A DNA stretch of 64,000 nucleotides from Daedaleopsis sinensis (GCA_033807695.1 CM066301.1:1488001-1552000); one strand, 5' to 3'; numbered from the stretch's first letter, positions 48,339 to 63,881 are shown. The notes: generated from the letters alone by a model not told the origin. Numbers and translations: made by a program.

Positions 48339-48394
48339 CACTGTTCGAGCCCCGAGCCTCGGGCGGTATGCGAGGCCTCGGATCTTGAACAGTG
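48339..48394. other. Conserved hairpin, unit 5 (56 nt)
   Basis: Same arms with one inserted C in the 3' arm (CGAGGCCTCGG); the loop is GGCGGTATG. Confidence 0.68.
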
Positions 48395-48882
48395 TACCGG
48401 CAGAGCAGATGAACGCAGTATGCTGGCACTGTGTAGGTCTAGAGGTCGGGATGTCAACCGCTGCCCGTCAGGCGAGACGGTGAGGTGCACGCCGCCCCGG
48501 AAATCACGTCCCCGGATTCCGAGAGGCATGCACTTCACCTCACGACGGTGATCGACGTGTCACAGGACATACTTCAAGTGTACCGTCCATGCTCCTCCGC
48601 GCTGCCAGATGGATAGCTATCAATGCAATACACTGGAACTAGCGCATGGCCGCTCCAGTAGTATGCACCAAATGCCAACACGATGCACAGATATGCTCAT
48701 GGCATACTGCCGCAGATGGAGAAGGAGTTAAAACTCACCGCATATCGTCTTCACAGCATGGCTGCTCGAGGACAGCATTGACAGGAGCTGATGAGCATGA
48801 GCGGAGGGTGTGCGCGCGAGGGAAGCAGGAGGGACAAGGGGCGAGGGGCGAAGGCGGTGAGAGCCCAAAGGTCAGCGGAGTA

Positions 48883-49160
48883 CTGTACCATTTCGACCTA
48901 ATATTCATGTCACGCGTCACAAGAGGTCTTGAATCTGAATAATCGGAAGTCTGTCCCGCGTCACAAAGGTCGTTGAAGATCGCTTGAAGTCAATGTCACG
49001 GGCGCTTTACGGGCGCTAACCGCGTTTTGGCAGAGGATCCTAGCCTATGAATGGAATATTTGAGGTTGTCCCATGGTCACAAGGGGCTGCTAAGCGATGA
49101 ATATTCATGATTTCGGTGTCACTTGTCCCCCCCCATGAATATTAGGTCGAAATGGTACAG
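48883..49160. mobile_element. 278-bp MITE with TA target duplication and 27-bp perfect inverted ends
   Basis: The element begins CTGTACCATTTCGACCTAAT and ends with its exact complement; the inverted match runs 27 bp. TA occurs on both sides (48881-48882 and 49161-49162), and the empty site in other units is GGAGTATAAG, so the insertion duplicated TA. This fits Tc1/mariner-related (Stowaway-like) MITEs. It has no coding capacity. Confidence 0.92.
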
Positions 49161-51403
49161 TATAAGCAGCCAAGTGGACAAGCGGCAGCAGATGTAGTTA
49201 GTTTCATGTTCGATTACGACCATCAGAATATATTCTATCCGATGAGTCATTAACCAATGTGTGGAATGCTGTACAAGATCTTGATCTTCCAGTGCGCTGT
49301 CTTTGGAATTTTGGCACTCGCCGTGAATGTCCAGGACCCCTCCGGCTTGCCGCTCACGCGTGAATACAGTAGACAACTTTACCTTGTGACATGTGTTCGA
49401 ATTCATTCCGGGGCCCTCAGGCTGCCTTCCGGCTGAGTGGGCTAGATCACGGCTAGTGGTTACGCAATCTGAGCGTGCTCAACTTGAAGCGCGTACTACG
49501 TACCGTTCGGAACTTACAGTGCCTATAATGGTACCGTTTGCATACGTACTAGAGCATGTGACTCCGAGTCAGACATCATCTGAGCACGATACGTATAACA
49601 TCCCCGGACCACTCGACGTGCCTCCTCGTCTGGGAACTCAGAGAGCAACTCGACCTCCTGTCGGCACTCCTGGTCCACCTCCGCCTCCATCGCGTCCGTC
49701 ACCACTGCCGCAGACTTGGGCAGATGCAGGAAGTTCATGGGGCCGCTCACCGGACAGAGACGACGCTCGCCTCAGACCTCGTAGCACTCGGAGAGCCCTC
49801 GGCACGGCCGCCGCAAGCGGATACTTGACCGCTGGTCTACACCGCGTCCGGCACGGCTACGAAGCACATCTGGCCCGTCTCCCAGAGCAGGAGCAACCAA
49901 TCCGGTGGCACCCAATGAGCTCGGGGTTCCTGGGGTTCCTGAACGGACTCAGCGAGGGCGGCCGGCCGATGAGCGTATGTACGGAGCAACCGGCACATCC
50001 GCGCCCGAGCGAATAGCCTTGCGAGCACATGTCAGTTGCGAACGAGCGGAGGAGTACAAACACGAACTTGACGTACCAAGGTGCGCATTCATGAGTCTGC
50101 GGAACGTGCTCCGCATCTCGAGCTCGCGGCGCGCGATCCTCGCCCAATCTCGCCCAGAGCGTACCGCCGACCTCGAAGATTTCCGCCTGCCATGGACGTC
50201 GAACGAACTGTCGGGATGAAGATGAGAGGAGAGGACATGACGGAACGTGCATGTACTTAGAACATACAGATCTGATCCAATCCTATATTCCGCCGTCACA
50301 GCGAGTCAGAGGCGTGGCCCTATTAATCTAAGTATGGGCAAGAACAAGAGAGCTCAGAGCCAATGTGAGTACATATGTTGACAAATCGACAATGTCGATC
50401 AGACACCACAGCGACGAGATCTCCGATTGTCGTCGTGACACTCACCGCGATCTGGAGTCAACGAGCCTGAGATCGCTCCGGGTGATTGGATACGGTACCT
50501 CGTACTAGATCAGCCGAGGTACCGCTGCAAGAAGCTACCGTACGTACCGTGAGCTCTCTTGACCCTCGACGCGCATTCTGACAGACAGCGCACAGGTTCG
50601 CGCTGTGGCCAATCTCAGGGCACATTCGAAGTCACTCGTGTTGACTCTGCATCCCGGGGATCTTGTCGCCAAGGCCCCGGTCCCGGGAAACACTTCGGAA
50701 ACACTCGGATTGTCCCATCATGCCATGAAGCCGTGAGCAGGTACAAGGTTATGTTTCGTGCAAGCGGTGGGTAAAGTGTGACACGCGGATGCGCTGCGAG
50801 CCGTGCGGGATCAGCTCACGTTGCTCTGACCAATCCTGCAGGCCGTACTACGTACCGTATTAGACTGTATCGGGCACGACACTGCGGCCGATGTCACACG
50901 CGCGTCTGGCATTGCCGTCTCTTCGGATGTTGAGCTCCGCATTTCCTGTCGCGCGCGCATGCGCAACGCACCGACCAACTTGAATGGACCGGCGATGACA
51001 CGTTCCCCCTCGAATGACGAAAGCATGGCAACACAGATATATTCATCACTAACTGAACTTGAATACAATGACAGCTACGAGCGCAGAACGTACTACGCAC
51101 CTTATCATATGTACCATCCTTACTTATCCTGACTCTTCCGACGCTGCGACGTCCGGACTGTGCTACTGAGCTTGTGGCCACTGACACTTCACTGTCACGC
51201 ACTGTCACTGTGTGCAGGGCCTGCCGAAAGCACATGTACATCCATCCGACCGGGTGCTATTCTGCTCCGGAATGTCAGCAACGCGCTGGCTACGCGAAGA
51301 GGCTAGAGCAACCCCGCGTGTCGTTACGAATTTACCGCTACCCACCGTGGATTCTCCGAGTGGCGGGCGCAGGTGCAGACTCCCGAGTCCCGAGTCCCGA
51401 GTC

Positions 51404-51669
51404 CATCAGTAAAACATGCAGACCTCTGACGACCTCTGGCCCAGAGGCACCAGAGGTCTGCAGAGGTCTGCAGAGGTCCCAGAGCTCAGAGCTCTCCCCG
51501 GGACCTCGCCTGACCTCGAAGAGAGTAATTTTCTCGTACTCGCAGGCTAAACTTTTTAGCATCTGCGCACGTTCGCGACCCGGATTTCGCTGTGTGGCGA
51601 GGTGCACAGAGGGCGGAAGCTGGGCGCTTGAGCGCCCAGAGGTCGCAGAGATTGTCCATTTTACTGATG
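51404..51669. mobile_element. 266-bp MITE with Plavaka-like ends
   Basis: The left end is CATCAGTAAAACATGCAGAC; the right end, reverse complemented, starts CATCAGTAAAATGGACAATC. TC is duplicated (51402-51403 and 51670-51671); the empty site in unit 3 reads GAGTCCCGGG. The CATCAG(C/T)AAAA start and 2-bp duplication match the large element in unit 4. Inside are repeats of AGAGGTCTGC. It has no coding capacity. Confidence 0.88.
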
Positions 51670-53092
51670 TCCCGGGTCATCGTGTGCCGCGTCCACGCCG
51701 TCATGCATGCATGCATACTCGCACTCTGCAGCATGAGCACGCAATGGTCAGCTTCGAGTCTATAGCTGACAGTGACACCAGTATGGACTGCTGTACGTAC
51801 CGAGAGGCGTGCAGCGCGGGCCTGTCCGTCGTGCAGCTCCTGCTCCTGTGCTCGGCACCGGTCACATCTCTCACGGAGAGCGGACGGTGTCGTTTCGGGG
51901 CCCTCGATTGTCGACCCTGCAGCGTCGCAGGGGAGTGCGCCAAGCGGCGCTGATCAGACGACAGGTCCCGGGGCCGGTAGGCACACCCGCGTCCGCACTC
52001 GAAATGTCTATAGACATTCATTGCATGACGCATGATGACGGTCGCGAAGCTCTCCTGCGAAGTCGGAAGAAACGCGTCAGTCCCAAGCTATCGCTTTCAG
52101 GGAACTGTCTCTCACGCACCCATAACCACGGCGCCGTGTGATGCGCGCGGACAAGTCGGCGGGTCGACAGCCTGAGGGTGCGTCGAATGTTCACCGGTAC
52201 CGGTACCGTAGACCGCTCTGCAGACTCCAGAGCGATCCCCCCGAATGAGAGCGCCAAAGAGCTGGCATGCGTGACTGCTGTAGGTGCCTAGAGGGGCGCC
52301 GCGCGGGCCTCAGCCTGTCCGTCGTGCAGCCCTTGTACTCGGTACCGGACACGTCACACATCTCTCACAGAGAGCCGCGGCGGACGGTGTCGTTTCGGGG
52401 CACTCGATTGCCGACTCGACCCTGCAGCGTCGCAGGGGAGTGCGCCAAGCACCACCAGACGTCAGGTCCCGTTAGGCACACCCGTACCCGAGCCGTCCGC
52501 ACTCGGAATGTTCTCTGAGCCATCGACGCGATTCGCGAGGTTCTCCTGCGGGGAACGGTCAGTCCCGACTCCCGAGCCATCACTTTCACTGGCAGAGGCT
52601 CAGGCTGCTCTGCTCACCCATATCCACCGTGAGTGCTGTGTGATGAGCGCGGGCGGAAGGCGGAAGAGCAGGCGGCTCGAGCCTCGAAAGGGCGCGTCGG
52701 CCGTCGGGTCTGCACGGTACCGTAGCCCGCTGTACCGTAGCCCGCTGTACGGTACTACCAGTTCCCCGCCGAATGAGGATCTACGCACGGGATCAGCAGG
52801 TGCCAGGCAGGGGCGAGCGCCGAGCACAGTGACAGTGACATGACGACGTACCGTCGCGCCGTCGCGCCGATCGCGCTCTCGTATCAGAACGGATACGGGC
52901 GATCAGAAGCCCCATATTGCGCACCGCCAGCAGGGTACAGACCCTTAGCCTTAGCCACGCCCGAGTTGTCGGGGCGATCGCTCCGTGGCGTGCGGACTCC
53001 GGGGAATCGGCATGCGGGGATGCGGGGATGCGGGAGAGTACAAGGCGCGGGGACGGTCACGCACTGCTCGGACGTCATCGCCCTTGCGCCCC

Positions 53093-53131
53093 CCCTCCTC
53101 CTCCTCCTCCTCCTCCTCCTCGTTCTCCTCC
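53093..53131. repeat. CTC microsatellite, unit 5
   Basis: The longest uninterrupted CTC run among the units, with only one GTT interruption. Confidence 0.8.
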
Positions 53132-54722
53132 GGGCTCCAGCCGGTTGTGGTGAGTTACATGTACCGTATACGTCGTCGTGGGCATGCGTTGACTGCCGTT
53201 CTGCAGCTCGCGTGTGCGGGAGAGCCACCATCCCTTGGTCGACGGCGTTGTGAATGGGCAGGGACAGGGACAGGGACAGGTGAGAGGGTGCCCGCTGGTC
53301 GCGTCGCTGTACTGACTTCTGCACACTGCGCAGGACGTGTAGGCGGGCTAGGACGAGTCAGCGACATCTGACCGAGGCTCGGACGGTACGTTCAGCGACG
53401 CTTTCCGGGCTCGAGCTTTGCTGTTGACGTTGACGAGTGCGTCTTGCAGCGGGCATGTCCGGGGCCTCGTCTCCCCGCGCTCCCGACTCTGCGGTGCGAA
53501 ACGCAGGTGTTCCTGCCCAGCGGACCCGCTAGCCTGGAGACGAGGTCAGTGTGCCGATGTGTATACAGCGCGGATGGATAGCACGGTACGGACCTTGTCC
53601 GCTTCCCCCGGCTCTCTGCTCAGTGCTCACGAGCCCGTCTTGCAGCGGTCGCGTCCCGGGCTCGCCTTCTCGCGCCATGGACAACGGGACGGACAGCGCA
53701 TGCGTCCCGCCGCGATGGACACGCCAGCCTCGCGCATGTGCGCAGAACGGTAAGCGTTTTGTCCGCACCTTTGCTCCTTCCTGACGAGCGTGTCTTGCAG
53801 GTGTCGCGTCCGGGGCTCGCGTGATCGCGCACTCGAGTCTCGACTCCATCAGCCTCGCGCAGGTGCGCATTTCGGGCGCATATATGCAGTCACGCGCTGA
53901 TTGCCGTTGGACATGTGCAAATATATTGGCATGATGGTACAGAAGACGGCTGATCTCGGCGGACGAGACGTACCTAGTGAGCTCGCTGACTGTAATCATG
54001 TATGTCAGGGGTGGGAGTCGTTGGATGGTACCGTAGTACGTACCTCGCTGCTGCTTAGAAGAGTGTAGGGGCCGGGAGGTGTCGCGACGGCCAAAGGGTT
54101 AGTACGCGAGCAAATGAGCGCGCCCCGGGGTCGGTAGGCGTGGAGACGGGTGAGGAGACAGAGAGCGGAGAGGGTCGCGGGTGCGCGTGGATTGGCAGAG
54201 CGAAGCGGGAACGGCGCGAGAAGAGACCCCGAGGCGTCTTCCGGCCTCAACTGGAGGTCGACGTGAGTGCAGCGTTCACGCGCCGTGCGCAGGTGTGAGG
54301 GTCCGCGGCGTGCGGCATAGACGATGGCGACGGCGCGTGCAGTGGAGAACGGGCGGCAGGACGGCAGTTCGCGTCGTGACTCGTGCAGGGGAGGCGGGCG
54401 TACTCACCTTGTACCCGTAGTTGACTACTTGGCTCCTGAATGAATGGTAGCGCGCATGTTGGGAGGTTGTCTGGCGAGCGTTCGACGCGGAGCGAGTTGA
54501 GAGGGAGCGTGACGAGTGGCGGAGGCGTGTACAGAGAGGTGACAGCGACAAGCGCTGGTCAGAGACGCATGAGAGGTCGTCAAGAGGAGAGAAGGGGCAC
54601 ATGGCGGGGAGAGCGAGAGATGCTCGGGGTTGTTCGCAGAGTCCGGACTCGATGGGCGGTTGCCAGATCGGGGCACACCCACGCGACCACGGTCCTCTAA
54701 GCGCCCCGATCACCCTGGTCGT

Positions 54723-54795
54723 TGACGTCACCACTCCTCCTCCTCCGTCGACCCCCGCGACTTGCTCTGCTTACGACCCACGAACGGAGAGCACC
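54723..54795 (+). promoter_or_regulatory. Phosphatase copy 6 proximal promoter
   Basis: TGACGTCA at 54723-54730 with the contracted pyrimidine tract. Confidence 0.55.
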
Positions 54796-57314
54796 ATGGA
54801 GGCATACGCGGCCATCGCCAGCTCCTCGATCTCCACCCTCTACCGCATCCTGCCCTATGTTTTATCCAGGTGGTCAATACTACACACATTCTTAGCCCTC
54901 CTGTCCTTACCCTGCTCTAGATTCCAAAGTCAGAGCTCAAGTTTATTCTCCCGGTTCTATACAACGCATATGCTATCACACTACGCTACGTCCCCGTGCC
55001 CGAAGTCGTGGTAAAAGAGGAAACGGTCGCCATACGTGAGGAGGTCAAGTCCGAAAAGAATGGAGTGCCCGTAACGGATTCCACTGTCGCACCATCGACA
55101 GTCGTTGTCGCACCCGTAACAAAGTCTGCAGACAGACGTTCACTTGCTTCCCGCACCAAACTTGTCGCGCTCACGTCCTTGCAGTGCAAGTCTTTCGTGA
55201 CCGGAATCATCTTCTCTGTGCCTTCCCCAGTCCGTGCCCTCCACTACACCAATATCCTTATAAACACTCTCCTCCTCCTCGCTGCCGCCGAGCTTGTTGC
55301 TGTTCCGTACTTTGACGACGCCTCCGCAGTCGTCTACACTCGCGTCGGCGCCCTCTCTCCCGACGCTGCCAAGATTGTCATTCGTTACCCTCCTACCACC
55401 AACGCTACCGAGAACCTAGTGCGCCTCTGCTGGCGGCAAGCCAACATCCAGGGCTCCACAGACGTTCCATGGCAGCCAGGTCCCCTCGCAAACCTGACCG
55501 CCGACAGAGACTGGGTTCAGACCGTTCGGCTTTCTGGCCTTTGGCCAAATACCAGATACGAATGTACGTGCACTTGCCCGTCATCGTCACCCGACTCTGA
55601 CATTCTCCCGCTATATCAGACAGGCTTGAAGATGCTAACAGTACTGCTCTTCCTTATCCTGCCGAACCCATCCGTTTCCGTACCTTCCCCGACTCGCGCC
55701 TCTACAATGGCTACAACTTCCGCTTCGTAGCGTCTTCATGCGTGACGCCCAATTTCCCGTATGCGCCCTTCCAGTCTCGTAGGATCAAAGGGTTCGACCT
55801 CCTGGCGGACTACCTTTGGCCTGCCCCCGCGACTGCCTCCTTGCCAAACGTGTTGGCTTCTAGCTCTCCCGAAGTGCCTTCTGCGACCTCGGAGTCGGTG
55901 CCTGCCTCAGAGAGCACGTCCTCGGACGACGTGACCGTTCCTGTCTCGGAGCCGGTTCCATCCCCTGTAGCGCCCGCTCCTGTTGAGAAGTCCAGTGCTC
56001 CGACTGAGTTCATGATCTTCATGGGAGACTTCATCTACGCCGATGTTCCTGTGTACCACGGAGACGACAAAGAGGCGTACCGTCGTTTCTACCGTCGCAA
56101 CTACAACAGTCCAAGCTTCCGGAAGGTATATGAGCGGCTGCGTAAGTGCTTGCCATAGCGAGCGATTCGTGACTGACCTGAACTTTGACAGCAATCTTCC
56201 ATACCTACGACGATCATGAGGTGACTGCGTCTCGCGTTCGTGCCTTCTCAATCTTCTAACGTTGTCTCAGATCCTCAACAACTACGTCGGCCAAGGGAAT
56301 GATTCTCAATCGCCGTTCCCGAGTGCCTCGGACGCGTTCCAGCTGTACAACGCGGAAGCCAACTTCGACTCGATCCACGAGGGCCAGTACTACTACGACT
56401 TCCGGTACGGCGACTCCGCCTTCTTCGTGATGGACACCCGGAGGTACCGTTCAGATATCAATGTGGGCGATGCCACCACCCACACCATGCTCGGTGACCA
56501 ACAGCTTGCAGCGCTGTACGACTGGCTTGGCAGGGTACGCACGCTCCCCCACACTCACGGCTGTACTGAGACTGTGTGCAGGTGAACAACACGGCCGTCT
56601 TCAAGTTCATCGTGACCTCCGTGCCCTTCACGTCGCTGTGGACATACGAGGGCCTGTACGACACGTGGGCAGGGTTTCCCGTGGAGAAGGCCGCGGTGCT
56701 CAGCGTGCTGCACACGGTGCCGAACGTCGTCATGCTCTCGGGCGACCGCCACGAGTTCGCGGCGATCGAGTTCGAGGCGGGGGACGCGGGCCACAACGTG
56801 CTCGAGATCTCGACGAGCCCGATGAGCATGTTCTACATCCCCGTCGTGCGCACGCTGCGCGCGCGGAGCGACGCGTACGTGAACAAGACGCGCGCGGACG
56901 TCGTCACGGGCGAGGACGGCGTGTCCTACGTCGACCGGTACGTGGTCGAGGTCCCGAAGGAGAAGGTCGTCAAGTATATCGCGGAGGGCAACTACAAGTG
57001 GTGCGCCCCTCGAGGTTCGGGCGGATGCAGCGCGCTGACAGTGACTGGATGCGACAGGTCTGCGATCGAGGTCGACACGCGGGACCGCCAGCACCCCGTC
57101 GCGAAGGTGGAGATCATGGTCGACGGCAAGAGCGCGTACCAGTAAGTGCGCGCCCTCGAGTATCAGTGCAGCGACTGACTGACGCGGCTCCAGGCTCGAG
57201 GTCGTGGGCAAGCCGGTCAAGCTGCAGCTGTCCACCGCGCTCGGCGCGTTCGTCCCGCAGTCGTTCAGGGGCATGCTCGACCGCATCGGCATCAAGCCGA
57301 GCAAGTGGTTCTGA
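54796..57314 (+). CDS. PhoD-like metallophosphatase, copy 6
   Basis: Full-length PhoD-like gene at the array edge. Exons after the first are 54936-55563, 55620-56141, 56192-56220, 56271-56534, 56582-57000, 57058-57141 and 57194-57314, all in frame, with the complete N-terminal domain (QANIQGSTDVPWQ through RYEYRLED) and all metal-site motifs (GDFIYAD, DDHEILNNY, DTRRYRS, SGDRHEF). Exon 1 starts at ATG 54796. The donor after TCCAG (54870) leaves phase 2 and would shift frame. A weak donor at TAT/GTTTTA would keep frame and give about 709 residues. It is convergent with PEX6, 322 bp between stop codons. Being next to single-copy DNA, it may be the founder locus (inference). Confidence 0.85.
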
Positions 57315-57636
57315 CTTCCGCGCGCGGAGACTGCCTAGACATACATATATCCCTATCCTCTATTTCTGGATCCCATATCCTGCAGTGACGACTTGCTTAT
57401 GTGCTTCCTGTATGGTGTAATGATAGTAGTAGTGCTGTCCGTGTGCGATAGCTGTAGACCGCTAGAACTGGACGTGTACTCGCTTGTGGTGCTGTGCGGG
57501 CGTTGTGGTGACGAACTCTGTACGGTACGATACGTGATTCCTTTAACGAAGCTTGCTCCATTGCACGTCCACGCTCACGTTTGTCGTCTGGTCTGTCGTT
57601 GGAGACATACAACCGAGCTCGAACTCAAGCTCAAGC
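57315..57636. other. 3' flank of copy 6 and right edge of the array
   Basis: The first ~295 bp resemble the 3' flanks of the other copies; similarity ends at GTTGGAGACA (57598-57607). Just beyond, an AGCTCA hexamer run (about 57615-57642) contains the PEX6 stop codon. The region must hold both convergent 3' ends. No AATAAA was seen. Confidence 0.8.
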
Positions 57637-61785
<4,149 letters not shown>

Positions 61786-62004
61786 AGCGGACTGCAGAGA
61801 CGAGACGGAAGCACAGACAGGCGCCCGCGCTGCACACTTTTTCACGCTCGTCCATCTACTCGTCCCGTCCCCGACGCCCGTGTTTTCTGCCCCACCCTCA
61901 CTGTCTGAGCTCCAGCCGGGTCCGGTGTACCATCCAGTGGCTGCAAGACTTCGCCACTGACTACTTGCTCTCTCCGAGAAACTTACTTGAAAAGGGCCTG
62001 AAAT
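61786..62004. promoter_or_regulatory. Shared PEX6-GAR1 intergenic region
   Basis: 219 bp between the two start codons must hold both promoters. No TATA box or known motif stands out. Confidence 0.5.
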
Positions 62005-62838
62005 ATGAGCAGGGGAGGCAGAGGATTTGGAGGTGACCGTGGATATGGCGGCCGCGGAGGTATGTTCAGAATTTATGGTGCTGGCTACACGTCTCTGAGA
62101 CACCATCGTTCCCTCAGGAGGCCGCGGCGGCGGCAGAGGAGGATTCCAGCAGCGAGACATGGGTCCTCCGGACACAGTACTCGGTACGTCTCCCCCCGCA
62201 CACATCTGCCCCTCTGATACTCAGGCCCCCGCGACATCTAGAAATGGGCTTGTTCGTGCACGCAGTCGAGGACGAGATGCTCTGCCAGTCCTCCATGCCG
62301 GACAAAGTCCCGTACTTCAACGCACCCATCTACCTGCAAAACAAATCTGTCATCGGCCGCGTCGACGAGATCCTCGGGCCCATCAACGAGGTCTACTTCT
62401 CGGTGAAAATGGGCGAGGGCATGGTCGCGAACAGCTTCAAGAAGGGCGACAAGGTGTACATCGGCGGCGACAAGCTGCTGCCGATCGACAGGTTTTTGCC
62501 AAAACCAAAGATTGCCGGTCAGTGCTCGCACACTTTCGCTGATTTTCCGTTTCCGTCTCATGTCTATCTGTCTAGGTGTCAAAAAGCCCCGAGGGGCAGG
62601 CGGACGGGGCGGGGCAGGCGGCAGGGGACGCGGGGCGCCGGGCGGTCGGGGTGGGCCCAGAGGTGGTTTCCGCGGCGGACGCGGTGCACCCAGAGGCAGG
62701 GGCGGCGGAGGCGGATTCGGTGGAGGCGGATTCGGTGGAGGCGGATTCGGCGGTGGTGGATTCGGCGGGGGTGGACGAGGTGCACCAAGGGGCCGCGGCT
62801 TCGGGGGAGGCAGGGGCGGTCGTGGGCGGGGGTCATAG
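62005..62838 (+). CDS. GAR1: H/ACA snoRNP subunit GAR1
   Basis: GAR1, a core protein of H/ACA small nucleolar ribonucleoproteins, which guide rRNA and snRNA pseudouridylation in the nucleolus. Exons 62005-62059, 62118-62183, 62242-62517 and 62576-62838 join in frame to 219 residues. There is an N-terminal RGG/glycine-arginine region ([19 protein letters not shown]), the central GAR1 beta-barrel ([14 protein letters not shown] through [18 protein letters not shown], including [18 protein letters not shown]), and a long C-terminal RGG/GGGGF-repeat tail (VKKPRGAGG to GRGRGS). Length and layout match fungal GAR1. All introns are 58-59 bp with GT-AG ends. Confidence 0.96.
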
Positions 62839-63018
62839 TTTGTACGTGTGCATGCCAGATGTTGTACGAGTTCCCTCTGCTATCTTGTTCGCTTTTCCTC
62901 TTCAACACCCTCTCGCCGTTGACGGGCTCCGCGTCGCAGAGCTCGACATAAGCTCGTTGGTCCAGATGATTGAGAGGAATACGGAATATGGCTACAGAAT
63001 GGGTATCAATACGGGGTG
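62839..63018. other. Convergent GAR1-NSL1 3' spacer
   Basis: 180 bp between the GAR1 TAG and the NSL1 TAA. Nothing distinctive was seen. Confidence 0.6.
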
Positions 63019-63881
63019 TTACAACTTCAGTGCTTTGATCTCCTCCGCGACAGACTTCACGCGCTCCGTACGTTCGAGTTGCACGGGGATAGCCTGTTAA
63101 GCGAAACATGAGCATGTCTCATTCATACTGCCAGCAATGAGCGAAGCACGCACCTGCTTCAACTCCTCCACGAGCGCAAAGGTTTGGGAAGCAACCTCGT
63201 CGAGCCGATCGTATGCAGCAGCTGGAACTGGACGAGGTTGAGTCGCGGAGGCAAGACCAACATGCAAATGGGCCACCCACTTTCTTCCTGGACCGCGGTA
63301 TCTACAGCCACGGCCTCTTCCAGAGCAGCGGCCTCTTCGGCATCGAGCTCTTGTTGGCTCGACAAGAGCTCTCGCATCTGCTTCTCTATCTCCTCCGGTT
63401 TGGTGCGGCGCTCCTTCGCGATCTGCAGATCCCAGCGCAGGCTCTGGTCGGACAGGGACCAGATATGGCGGTCAAAGCCTTCGTCGAAGGGTTCTGTGTC
63501 TGAGTGTGAACCGCATGAACATCTCCGGTGCTCGTTGGGGCTGGGACGCGCGGGCGAGACTCACCGACTTCGTCCTCCTTGAGATCGGACAGGTTCTGCC
63601 CGTTCACCCGCACATTCGGCCGTGCCATCTCGAATGTCTTGTCAATGAACTGCACATGGAGCCGTTTCAGAGTCTGTAATGCGCCAGCACGGTCCTACTG
63701 AACACACACGGTGCAGGTGGGCAAGGAGGGCCTGCCGGTCCTCGGCAGAGTTGTTGCCACTGAGCTGTTCCTCGAGTGCGGAGAGGGCTGCGAGGGTGTA
63801 GTTGCGTTTGATCCGTCGCCAGTCGTCGAGAGTCTCAACAGAGATACGCGGGATATCTTCTCTTTGTGAATCTAGAGCCAT
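63019..63881 (-). CDS. NSL1: Kinetochore MIND/Mis12-complex subunit NSL1 (Mis14)
   Basis: Probable Mis14/Nsl1 family protein, part of the Mis12/MIND complex that links inner centromere proteins to the Ndc80 and Spc105/KNL1 microtubule-binding parts of the kinetochore. Five exons, read from the minus strand: 63708-63881, 63565-63649, 63281-63493, 63154-63227 and 63019-63093, in frame to 206 residues. The characteristic core is FIDKTFEMARPNVRVNG then EPFDEGFDRHIWSL and a coiled-coil (KERRTKPEEIEKQMRELL, ELDAEEAAALEEAVAV), ending in a further helix (RTERVKSVAEEIKALKL). The start at MALDSQREDI was chosen because it is the only ATG in frame. Identification rests on the TFE-AR-VNG pattern and coiled-coil layout, not on a search. 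Confidence 0.75.

Larger units (their letters stand above)
42848..53236 (+). repeat. Array unit 5, with three small insertions
   Basis: The 10.39-kb unit contains phosphatase copy 5. It is longer than the others because of three short non-autonomous elements at 45190-45459, 48883-49160 and 51404-51669 that no other unit has at those sites. The AGGGAC tract is cut to two copies (42871-42885). Confidence 0.92.
47196..54722. other. Spacer between copies 5 and 6, no supported gene
   Basis: Contains the largest minisatellite allele (47552-47710), the hairpin (48339-48394), a deletion of several hundred bp of the TACCGT-rich submodules (near 48600-48650), two MITEs (48883-49160 and 51404-51669), the conserved open-frame segment (49905-50219), doubled module (near 51890 and 52390), CTC run (53093-53131), unit boundary 53237 and the three-fold module of unit 6 (about 53390-53830). 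Confidence 0.7.
1..57609 (+). repeat. Head-to-tail array of six PhoD-phosphatase repeat units
   Basis: The same long segment recurs six times in direct orientation. The marker GGTCGACGGCG is found at 1, 8891, 25891, 42848 and 53237 and is deleted from unit 3. Phosphatase start positions are 8,813, 8,347, 8,691, 16,940 (about 9,735 without the transposon) and 10,409 bp apart. All genes and spacers are recognisable in every complete unit, but indels differ, so this is a real diverged array and not an assembly stutter. The left edge is not visible; the right edge is next to PEX6. Confidence 0.97.
53237..57609 (+). repeat. Array unit 6, truncated at the array edge
   Basis: The last unit has the full upstream region and phosphatase copy 6, but its homology to the 3' spacer of other units stops at GTTGGAGACA (about 57598-57607). 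In the other units that word is followed by CTGTCGTAGG or CTGCCCGGCC; here PEX6-proximal sequence follows. Between 57570 and 57597 it has about 25 bp absent from the same place in other units. Confidence 0.88.

Noticed and set aside
48883..49160. Solo LTR in unit 5
   Set aside because: The ends are inverted repeats with a TA duplication, not TG...CA ends with a 4-6 bp duplication.
1..57609. rDNA or satellite/centromeric repeat
   Set aside because: No rRNA-like sequence was recognised, and each unit contains a spliced protein gene; unit size and content do not fit a satellite.
63019..63707. A 34-nt first intron in NSL1 (63674-63707)
   Set aside because: It keeps the frame but is too short. 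Using the next CAG acceptor gives a normal 58-nt intron and reads straight into FIDKTFE.
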